From Pseudoalteromonas sp. TB64 (lineage in GTDB: Bacteria > Pseudomonadota > Gammaproteobacteria > Enterobacterales > Alteromonadaceae): 55,889 nucleotides of DNA. The notes under the pieces were generated by a model, which worked only from the letters and a program-made list of their open reading frames with translations, made no database searches and was not told the origin of the DNA. The stretch is taken from contig NZ_AUTQ01000189.1 of the NCBI RefSeq assembly GCF_000498095.1, forward strand, positions 2,001 to 57,889, in the 5' to 3' direction. Of this stretch, positions 33,433 through 40,790 are shown one piece after another (the first letter of the stretch is position 1; each line of letters opens with the position of its first letter). Made by a program: the position numbers and the translations under genes.

Positions 33433-35650
33433 AGGGTTTCGTAGTTTAAGAGCGCAAAGCTTTATTGTGGTATTGCTTTGTGGACTACTAATGGCTTTTC
33501 TTTTTATATTTTACGCATTACCTGAACAGGCACGCTGGGTAAATGATGGTTTATCAAAAGCAGCTCAGCGTTCTTTAGTTCAATTATCTACCTCGCTTAC
33601 TACACCATTATTAACTAGGCAATATGCAGAGCTTTATGAAGAAATAGACAGCCAGTTGCAAACCCGTCCTAATTGGAAAAGCATAAAAATTGTTGATTCT
33701 GAAACAGGAAATCAGTTGTACCCACTCGAAACATGGATAGGGACTAATGAGAATGGTGATATGTTGTTATTTCAACAGGTTGAATTTTTAGATAAATCAC
33801 TTGCTAATATTAGCTTGGTTGTTAACTTTACAAATGAAATAAATGAATCATCAAAACTCCATTACACGTTAATATACATACAGTTTATAATTTTAGTTGT
33901 CGTTTTTATAGGCTTGGCTTGGCTGGTAGATTATAGAGTTACGTCACCTTTGAGAACGTTAAAACTAGGGTTTGCACGTTTAGCTAAAGGTGATTTTGAT
34001 TGCCACATAGACAAACAACAAAAAAATGAGGTTGGTCGTGTTATTAATGCATTTAATAGCATGGTTAATGAAGTTGCTAGCAACCATCAAAAGTTAAACA
34101 TATTACGTATTCAAGCTGAGTCTGCAAGTAAAGCAAAATCTGATTTTATGGCAAGTATGAGCCATGAGTTAAGAACACCCTTAAACGCAATTTTGGGTTT
34201 GGCTCAACTGTATGGTTACGATGAAAAAGCAAATAAAGTACATAAGGAAAACGCTAAAAGCATTTATCAAGCAGGTGAGCATTTATTATTACTTATAGAC
34301 GATGTGCTTGATTTAACTTCGATTGAGTCGGGTAATATGCAATTTAATTTTTCTTACGTTCCAGTTAAAAATATATTAGAAGAGTCAGTAGAATTAGTAA
34401 CAGAACTGGTTAATGAGCAATCGATTACACTTACAACTCAAGGCTTTGAATCACTTAATGGGTTAAGTATTTATATTGATCAACGTCGCTTTAAGCAAGT
34501 AATGCTTAACTTGCTGTCTAATGCGATTAAATATAACAAGCCTAATGGTAGTATCAATATTAACTGTAGGGTTTTGAGCACAAAGCAATGTGAAATAGAC
34601 GTAATAGATACAGGGTGCGGTTTTGCTTCTGATTATATTTCTCGTTTATTTAAACCTTTCGATCGTTTAGGTGCAGAAACCAGCAAAGTAAATGGTACAG
34701 GCATAGGCTTAGTAATAACTAAGGAGCTAATTGAGCGTATGCAAGGAGTGCTTAGTGTACAAAGCGAGTTAGATCAAGGTTCTTGTTTTACCGTAACGTT
34801 TAACTGTTTTGAACAAGCAAATTTACCTGAACAAGAACAAGTGCCTGAGATAACTAAGCAAAATTTAGATGCAGTAACATTGCCTACTCTTGAAGTTTTA
34901 GTTGCTGAGGATCAGGTAACAAATCAACAAGTTTTAAAGCAACAACTAACCATGTTAGGAGTTAGCTCTACTTTTGTAAGTAATGGAGAACAAGCGTGGC
35001 AAATCCTGCAAAGTAATAACTTTGATATTTTATTAACTGATATTCAAATGCCTTTACTTGACGGATTAGGCTTAGCAAAAAAAATACGTGAACATAGCTC
35101 TTTTAACGAACTTATTATAATAGCAATTACTGCAAATATTACTAAAAGTAATATAGATAATTGTTATAACAGTGGGATGAATGACTTTTTAACAAAACCA
35201 ATAGAACTTGTTAAATTAAAGACGCTACTAATGAAGCACTCGAAAGCATTGGTAAATACAAGTATAGAAAAACAAGATATTAAAGATATAGTTTCAGATA
35301 GCTTTGATCAATTAGATATTACACTATTAAAAGCGATGTTAGGCGATGATCCAGCTATTCACTGCATGATATTTAACGCATTTTTACAAACAGCAGGTGA
35401 GCAAGTAAAACTAATAAATGCTTACGCGATAAGCGAAAACTACACTGACTTAGCGTTTCAGGCGCATGGTTTAAAGTCTTCATCCAAATCAGTCGCTGCT
35501 TTAAAACTTGCCCAATTATGCGAGCACGTTGAATTGCTTGCAGAAAAGAAAGCTGTTAAAAGCGAAATAATAAGTGATTTAGAGTTATGTTTTAACGATG
35601 TAATAACTCAACTTAAAAGCTATTGTTTGCGACATGAAAAGCACACATAA
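33419..35650 (+). CDS. Hybrid sensor histidine kinase (HAMP-HisKA-HATPase-REC-Hpt)
   Basis: The 743-residue protein has an N-terminal membrane helix (about 10-32), a periplasmic segment (about 33-147), a second helix (about 148-168) and a HAMP linker. The HisKA box MSHELRTPLNAILG has the phospho-His at about 247. The ATPase has the N box NLLSNAIKYNKP, G1 DTGCGF and G2 NGTGIGLVITKEL. The REC domain has Asp about 540 (LLTDIQMP) and Lys in FLTKP. An Hpt domain has His about 683 (QAHGLKSSSKS). It overlaps the gene for a PhnD-like binding protein, which it probably senses with. No response regulator gene is next to it. Confidence 0.92.
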   Translation: MLKIRGFRSLRAQSFIVVLLCGLLMAFLFIFYALPEQARWVNDGLSKAAQRSLVQLSTSLTTPLLTRQYAELYEEIDSQLQTRPNWKSIKIVDSETGNQLYPLETWIGTNENGDMLLFQQVEFLDKSLANISLVVNFTNEINESSKLHYTLIYIQFIILVVVFIGLAWLVDYRVTSPLRTLKLGFARLAKGDFDCHIDKQQKNEVGRVINAFNSMVNEVASNHQKLNILRIQAESASKAKSDFMASMSHELRTPLNAILGLAQLYGYDEKANKVHKENAKSIYQAGEHLLLLIDDVLDLTSIESGNMQFNFSYVPVKNILEESVELVTELVNEQSITLTTQGFESLNGLSIYIDQRRFKQVMLNLLSNAIKYNKPNGSININCRVLSTKQCEIDVIDTGCGFASDYISRLFKPFDRLGAETSKVNGTGIGLVITKELIERMQGVLSVQSELDQGSCFTVTFNCFEQANLPEQEQVPEITKQNLDAVTLPTLEVLVAEDQVTNQQVLKQQLTMLGVSSTFVSNGEQAWQILQSNNFDILLTDIQMPLLDGLGLAKKIREHSSFNELIIIAITANITKSNIDNCYNSGMNDFLTKPIELVKLKTLLMKHSKALVNTSIEKQDIKDIVSDSFDQLDITLLKAMLGDDPAIHCMIFNAFLQTAGEQVKLINAYAISENYTDLAFQAHGLKSSSKSVAALKLAQLCEHVELLAEKKAVKSEIISDLELCFNDVITQLKSYCLRHEKHT

Positions 35651-35689
35651 AATGGCTCTTAAGGAGCCATTTTATGTTTATAGATGTTT

Positions 35690-37207
35690 TTAGTATTTTG
35701 CGGCTTGTCCTGCTTTAGGTAAAGCTTGTTCAATAAAGTCACGTAAATCGTTATTAGAACTTTCTAAATCAGCATGACGAAGGTACATCATGTGTCCACT
35801 TCTATAGCCTTTGAAACTCAAACGATCTTTCATTTTTCCGCTTGGATCTAATTGCCATAATGTATATTTAGCGTCAAAGTAATTGGTTGCGCCATCAAAA
35901 TAGCCAGACTGAATCATTACGTTTAAGTAAGGGTTTTGCGCCATTGCCAAGCGTAAATTCTCACCTGTATTGTTACCGGTTCTATCCCACGGATGTACGT
36001 TGCCAAATAAGTTATATTTTACATCTGTTTTATAGTTTAACTTTTCGCGTAAATAGTGATTAATAGCAGGTGTGAATGAGTGTAACCAAGACGTAAGTTC
36101 TGCCCAATAGTCAGGAGATTCTCCAGCATCGCGTTTATCCATTCCTAAATAGCGAGAATCGAGACGACCAACAGTTTGTCCTCGTTCTCGTAGCAACTCT
36201 TTCCAAAAGAATTGAGTAGGGATATCTAAGTTATTTTGCTCAACAAACTTTTCTGATAAACCTGCGTAGTGCGCCATCTTTGTAATAACTCGACGTTTCT
36301 CGTCAGGATTAATAAAACCACCTTTTGCAAGTGCTGGAATTAATTCGTTTACAGTAAACAGCTCTACTTCAGGTAATAACTCATCTAGGTCTTTGGCTTG
36401 TAAGTCGGCTTTAAGCGCTTTGTGGTACCAAGCTGTTGCTGCAAAGTAAGGCAGGCGGTTAGCTGCTTTAATTGGGCCGTCGCGTTTAATACCAATATCG
36501 GTAGGTGATACAAGTACAACACCGTTTATATACATCCATTGACTGTTTTGTAGCTCATGAGCAAGACCAGATACACGTGTTGTACCGTAGCTCTCACCAA
36601 TTAAGAATTTAGGAGAGCGCCAGCGCTCAGCTCTATTTACAAAAGTATTAAGCCACTCTGCAAGGTATTTAATATCGGCATTTACACCAAAAAACATTTT
36701 CTTTTGTTCTGCTTTAGATAAAATTTCACCTTTATCGTTTTCAAGTACACGAGAGTAACCAGTATTAACGGGGTTTACATACACAATATCGGCGATATCG
36801 AGCACGGAGTAAGGGTTATCTTTTACACCATATGGTTGAATAGGGTAGCCTTCGTCATCAATTTTTAATACGCGAGGACCCGTATATGCAAGATGCATCC
36901 ATACAGAGGCTGAGCCAGGTCCGCCATTAAACGAAATTAATAATGGACGAGTTGTTCTATCGTCTACCTTATCGCGTGTGTAGTAAGTGTATTGCAATGT
37001 GGCTACGGCATCCCCTTTATCATCCCAAACAGGCTGTGTGCCAGTCGCTACAGTATAAGTAAAGCGCTGACCATTTATTTTAGCTTTATGCTGAGTTACA
37101 ACCTTACTATCAACATCTATACGACGTTGATTATCTGCAAATGAGGCAGTGCTGAGTATTAATGCAATAACAGTTACCGGTAAACCGATAATACGACTAA
37201 GCTTCAT
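35690..37207 (-). CDS. S10 family serine peptidase (carboxypeptidase-like)
   Basis: The 505-residue protein has a signal peptide ending in SFA. FNGGPGSASVWMHLAYTGPR holds the oxyanion-hole GGPG and GESYGTTR holds the catalytic Ser at about 206. A later SGYFDGATNY region and SGHMMYLRH near the end match the aspartate and histidine of the triad. S10 enzymes release C-terminal residues at acidic pH; related bacterial members are poorly studied. It is exported and probably periplasmic. It stands alone between two plus-strand signalling genes. Confidence 0.88.
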   Translation of the reverse strand: MKLSRIIGLPVTVIALILSTASFADNQRRIDVDSKVVTQHKAKINGQRFTYTVATGTQPVWDDKGDAVATLQYTYYTRDKVDDRTTRPLLISFNGGPGSASVWMHLAYTGPRVLKIDDEGYPIQPYGVKDNPYSVLDIADIVYVNPVNTGYSRVLENDKGEILSKAEQKKMFFGVNADIKYLAEWLNTFVNRAERWRSPKFLIGESYGTTRVSGLAHELQNSQWMYINGVVLVSPTDIGIKRDGPIKAANRLPYFAATAWYHKALKADLQAKDLDELLPEVELFTVNELIPALAKGGFINPDEKRRVITKMAHYAGLSEKFVEQNNLDIPTQFFWKELLRERGQTVGRLDSRYLGMDKRDAGESPDYWAELTSWLHSFTPAINHYLREKLNYKTDVKYNLFGNVHPWDRTGNNTGENLRLAMAQNPYLNVMIQSGYFDGATNYFDAKYTLWQLDPSGKMKDRLSFKGYRSGHMMYLRHADLESSNNDLRDFIEQALPKAGQAAKY

Positions 37208-37599
37208 GGAGTATCCTTATTATTGTTGATACGCTATTAAAGATAAAAATGAGAGAAATAACAAAGGTATTGAGACTAGTGGCCGATAATACTGGTTAAG
37301 TAAAAATAATAAGTGTTAAAGAGCTGTGTAATGCACCTTATTAACACTATTTTATGTTTATTTATTTAGGTGGTTACGAAAATACGGTATATTTGCGTTC
37401 TAGTTTGTATCTTTTTTGTATACAAGCTCATTCAATAAATCTAATGGAATACGCTTTAATCTTTAAAGCACATTACAACAATACTTACCGGATGTTTTAT
37501 TTACTCTTTTTTGTAGTTTAAAGCTGCAAAAATATAGTTTTATTATTTTTTATTTGTAGTTACGGCTATAAAAATTAATCAGAAGTAAAGAGAAGGTCT
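37208..37599. other. Gap of about 390 bases between divergent peptidase and diguanylate cyclase
   Basis: Very A+T-rich. It contains a 10-base palindrome TTGTATACAA at 37417-37426 and must hold the promoters of both flanking genes. I see no gene or RNA in it. Confidence 0.5.
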
Positions 37600-38823
37600 A
37601 TGCAAAGAGTATTAGTGGTAGAAGACAGTAAAGTAGTGCAACAGGTTCTACGCCACTTAACTGCGCAGTACCTTGATGTTGCAATTGATTTTGCATGGTC
37701 CTTAGCTGAATGCAAAACATATGTTGAAAAACATAATTATTCACTCGCCTTAGTTGATTTAACTTTACCCGATGCACCACACGGTGAAGTTGCGCAGTAC
37801 ACTTTAACTAAAAAAATACCAACAGTTGTTCTAACATCTAAAATTGATGAATATAAACGCCAGCAAATGCTCGAACTCGGTGTTGTTGATTATGTTATTA
37901 AAGATAATCGTGATTCGTATCATTACGCCGTTAAGCTAGTTGCTCAGCTATTAAGAAACCAAGGCTGTAAGGCACTTATAGCAGATGATTCAATGCTGAG
38001 TCGTTCTTTGATGAAGCAAATGCTTCAAAAACAACTGTTTGATGTAACAGACGCCCACGACGGTCAGCAAGCCCTTGATATATTAAAAGCTAATCCAGAT
38101 ATAAAATTATTAATGACCGATTATGCAATGCCTACAATGGATGGCTTCGAGCTTGTTAAAGCAGTGAGAAATTTTAGAGGTCGCGACGATTTGGCCATTA
38201 TTGGTTTATCAGGTGCCGGCAAGCATGGTTTGTCTGCACGATTTATTAAATATGGTGCAAATGATTTTTTAACAAAACCATTTATGAATGAAGAGTTTCA
38301 TTGTCGAGTATTACAAACAATGGAGCAGCTTTCTTTAATAGCCGACATAAAAGAAAGTGCCTTTAGAGATCATTTAACAGGGCTTTATAATCGCCGTTAC
38401 TTTTATCAATATGCAGAAAAACTATTAAAAAATAAAAATCAAAAAAACACGCTTGCATTGCTTGATATTGATTTTTTCAAAAAAATTAATGACACATTTG
38501 GGCATGAAGGTGGTGATCAGGCTTTAAAACAAGTCGGTTCATTAATGCGCTCTACGTTTTCAAACTTTACGGTTGCACGAGTAGGCGGTGAAGAGTTTGC
38601 GATTATCTTACCTGATATAGAGCTTGCCCGAGGGCGTGAATATTTAGAAGCATTTAGAAAGAAAATGGCAAGTTATGATTTTTCTATTACAGATAAGCCA
38701 TTAACCATCACAACAAGTATAGGTGTCGCAGATTTTCAAAATACCAGTCTTACTGATGCAATGCGCGTTGCCGATACCGCTTTGTATGAAGCTAAAAGTA
38801 GAGGTCGTAACTGTATAGTATAG
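37600..38823 (+). CDS. Diguanylate cyclase with two receiver domains (REC-REC-GGDEF)
   Basis: The 407 residues contain two receiver domains: one at 1-118 (VLVVEDSKVV, LVDLTLPD) and one at about 125-245 (LIADDSMLSR, LLMTDYAMPTMDGFELV, FLTKP). The GGDEF domain at about 255-407 has DHLTGLYNRRYF, LLDIDFFKKINDTFGHEGGD and VGGEEFAII. The GGEEF motif is intact at about 329-333, so c-di-GMP synthesis is likely. The RxxD inhibitory site expected just before it is absent (phenylalanines at both key positions), so product inhibition at that site is not expected. GAAGG precedes the ATG. The layout resembles PleD-like regulators. Confidence 0.92.
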   Translation: MQRVLVVEDSKVVQQVLRHLTAQYLDVAIDFAWSLAECKTYVEKHNYSLALVDLTLPDAPHGEVAQYTLTKKIPTVVLTSKIDEYKRQQMLELGVVDYVIKDNRDSYHYAVKLVAQLLRNQGCKALIADDSMLSRSLMKQMLQKQLFDVTDAHDGQQALDILKANPDIKLLMTDYAMPTMDGFELVKAVRNFRGRDDLAIIGLSGAGKHGLSARFIKYGANDFLTKPFMNEEFHCRVLQTMEQLSLIADIKESAFRDHLTGLYNRRYFYQYAEKLLKNKNQKNTLALLDIDFFKKINDTFGHEGGDQALKQVGSLMRSTFSNFTVARVGGEEFAIILPDIELARGREYLEAFRKKMASYDFSITDKPLTITTSIGVADFQNTSLTDAMRVADTALYEAKSRGRNCIV

Positions 38824-38884
38824 AAAATAAAGCGTTGTCTGATTTAAGGTTTTTAGTCGCTTTTAAAGAAGAATAAAACACTCA

Positions 38885-38940
38885 ATGCACCAATGTAGCT
38901 AACTTGTTAAATTAACGCACCTAGATGGTGCGTTTTTTTT
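38885..38940 (+). promoter_or_regulatory. Possible NtrC site overlapping a terminator-like hairpin before glnK
   Basis: GCACC-N5-GGTGC occurs in AACGCACCTAGATGGTGCGTT (38914-38934), matching the dyad of the NtrC site TGCACC-N5-GGTGCA at its core. A half-site TGCACCA lies at 38886-38892. The main dyad centre is about 95 bases before the expected start from the sigma-54-like motif at 38995, a usual distance. The same dyad plus the eight following Ts also reads as a terminator for the upstream gene, so both roles are possible. Confidence 0.5.
38914..38940 (+). terminator. Rho-independent terminator after the diguanylate cyclase gene
   Basis: AACGCACC, loop TAGA, TGGTGCGTT, then eight Ts. It has the shape of a strong terminator and lies 90 bases after the stop. 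It coincides with the possible NtrC dyad. Confidence 0.82.
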
Positions 38941-38994
38941 GTCTTTTATTTTGCTTTTTAACTTAAGTTATTGTTTTTAATTTATATAAAATAG

Positions 38995-39010
38995 TGGCAC
39001 AAAGGTTGGA
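38995..39010 (+). promoter_or_regulatory. Sigma-54-like promoter of glnK-amtB
   Basis: TGGCACAAAGGTTGGA has a perfect -24 half (TGGCAC) and correct N5 spacing; the -12 half is TTGGA instead of TTGCA. One mismatch at the important C makes it weaker than the motif at 2366, yet the position before glnK-amtB, a classic NtrC/sigma-54 operon, supports it. Confidence 0.55.
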
Positions 39011-39057
39011 TTGTATCTATCAAACAGAATAACAATAAGCGTCCAAAGGGGGCCACT

Positions 39058-39396
39058 ATGAAAATGATTAGTGCAATAATAAAACCATTTAAATTAGACG
39101 ATGTGCGAGAAGCACTTGCTGATTTAGGTATTGAGGGGATGACTGTAGTCGACGTTAAAGGTTTCGGCCGTCAACGAGGTCATACAGAGTTATATCGTGG
39201 TGCAGAATACCAGGTTGATTTTATTCCTAAAATTAAACTTGAAATTGCAACACGTACTGAAAACTGTCAACGCGTTGTAGAAGCAATTACTAAAATTGCT
39301 TCAACGGGTAAAATTGGTGATGGTAAAATTTTTGTATACGACTTAGATCAAATTGTTCGTATTCGTACTGGTGAACTTGACGAAGAAGCGCTTTAA
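39058..39396 (+). CDS. glnK: Nitrogen regulatory protein P-II (GlnK type)
   Basis: The 112-residue trimeric signal protein has the P-II pattern: MISAIIKPFKLDDVREAL, the T-loop with Tyr51 (the uridylylation site) in LYRGAEYQVDF, and the ATP-binding TGKIGDGKIFV. It binds ATP/ADP and 2-oxoglutarate. It is 9 bases ahead of amtB and most likely blocks AmtB when nitrogen is plentiful. Naming as GlnK, not GlnB, rests on the amtB linkage. Confidence 0.94.
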   Translation: MKMISAIIKPFKLDDVREALADLGIEGMTVVDVKGFGRQRGHTELYRGAEYQVDFIPKIKLEIATRTENCQRVVEAITKIASTGKIGDGKIFVYDLDQIVRIRTGELDEEAL

Positions 39397-39405
39397 GGAG
39401 GTCTC

Positions 39406-40635
39406 ATGGAAAATACAATACTAGAACTAAAGTTTTCACTCGATACCTTCTATTTTTTGATATCAGGTATATTAGTAATGTGGATGGCAGCAGGTTTTGC
39501 CATGTTAGAAGCGGGTTTGGTTCGCTCTAAAAACACGGCTGAAATTTTAACTAAAAATATCGCGTTATACTCAATAGCTTGTACGATGTTTTTACTTGTT
39601 GGCTACAATATTATGTATGTAGGCAATGACAAAGGGGGAATTATTCCTTCGATAGGCGCTTTAATTGGTACGCAAGATGCTAATGCTAGTCACTCTTTAG
39701 AGTCTGACTTTTTCTTTCAAGTAGTGTTTGTTGCAACAGCTATGTCTATTGTATCGGGTGCAGTTGCTGAACGTATGAAACTATGGGCTTTCTTAGCTTT
39801 TACCGTTGTGCTTACTGGATTTATCTACCCAATTGAAGGTTACTGGAAATGGGGCGAAGGGTTTTTGGATGCAATGGGTTTTGTTGATTTTGCAGGGTCT
39901 GCAATTGTGCATGGTGCAGGCGCAGCTGCCGCATTGGCTGGTGTTTTAATATTAGGAGCACGTAAAGGTAAATATGGTAAAAATGGAGAAATTTACCCAA
40001 TACCAGGCTCTAACTTGCCGCTTGCTACATTAGGTACATTTATTTTATGGATGGGTTGGTTTGGTTTTAATGGTGGTTCGCAATTACTAATTTCTGATAA
40101 AGAAAATGCAACTGCAGTTGGCCAAATACTACTTAACACTAATGCTGCTGCAGCAATGGGTGCTGTGTCTGCACTGTTTGTATGTAAAGTACTTTGGGGT
40201 AAATCAGATTTAACAATGGTTTTAAATGGTGCATTAGCAGGCTTAGTTGTTATAACAGCTGACCCTCTATCTCCTTCACCATTAATGGCTTGTTTACTTG
40301 GTCTACTTGGTGGTGCGCTTGTTATATTTAGTATTATAGCGCTTGATAAAATTAAAATTGATGACCCAGTAGGTGCTATTTCTGTACACGGTACGTGTGG
40401 CGCACTAGGTATTATGTTAGTTCCACTTACACATGGCGAGGCAAGTTTTGTTACTCAGTTGATTGGTCTTCTTTGTATTACTGGGTTTGTTTTTATCACA
40501 TCGTTCATTGTTTGGACTGTGCTAAATAAAACAATGGGAATACGCGTTACAGAAGAAGAAGAGCTAAATGGTATGGATCAACACGACTGTGGTATTGAAG
40601 CATACCCTGAGTTTGTATCAGTTCGTAATGGCTAA
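39406..40635 (+). CDS. amtB: Ammonium transporter AmtB
   Basis: The 409-residue protein has 11 expected membrane helices. Its features are MWMAAGFAMLEAG, FQVVFVATAMSIVSGAVAER, the pore histidines in VHGAGAAAALAG (helix 5) and AISVHGTCGALG (helix 10), and the tail GMDQHDCGIEAYPEF that contacts the P-II protein. It has no signal peptide. AAGGAGG lies 6 bases before the ATG. It is in an operon with glnK and ends at a UUCG hairpin terminator. Confidence 0.95.
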   Translation: MENTILELKFSLDTFYFLISGILVMWMAAGFAMLEAGLVRSKNTAEILTKNIALYSIACTMFLLVGYNIMYVGNDKGGIIPSIGALIGTQDANASHSLESDFFFQVVFVATAMSIVSGAVAERMKLWAFLAFTVVLTGFIYPIEGYWKWGEGFLDAMGFVDFAGSAIVHGAGAAAALAGVLILGARKGKYGKNGEIYPIPGSNLPLATLGTFILWMGWFGFNGGSQLLISDKENATAVGQILLNTNAAAAMGAVSALFVCKVLWGKSDLTMVLNGALAGLVVITADPLSPSPLMACLLGLLGGALVIFSIIALDKIKIDDPVGAISVHGTCGALGIMLVPLTHGEASFVTQLIGLLCITGFVFITSFIVWTVLNKTMGIRVTEEEELNGMDQHDCGIEAYPEFVSVRNG

Positions 40636-40670
40636 AATTTGTTTTTTTGAATAATAGTGTGTTCACTCAA

Positions 40671-40697
40671 AGCTCTACTTCGGTAGAGCTTTTTTTG
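40671..40697 (+). terminator. Rho-independent terminator after amtB
   Basis: AGCTCTAC, tetraloop TTCG, GTAGAGCT, then seven Ts. Confidence 0.93.
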
Positions 40698-40790
40698 GTT
40701 TCAGGGAAGGTTAACTTTTGAGGTGTTAGGGTTATGGGCTATATGCTAAGATCCACTTTGCAAATAACCTTTGGAATAAATTACACTTAA

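Noticed and set aside
37417-37426. Palindrome TTGTATACAA
   Set aside because: Short palindromes of A+T-rich type are expected by chance in a 390-base gap; no regulator can be assigned.
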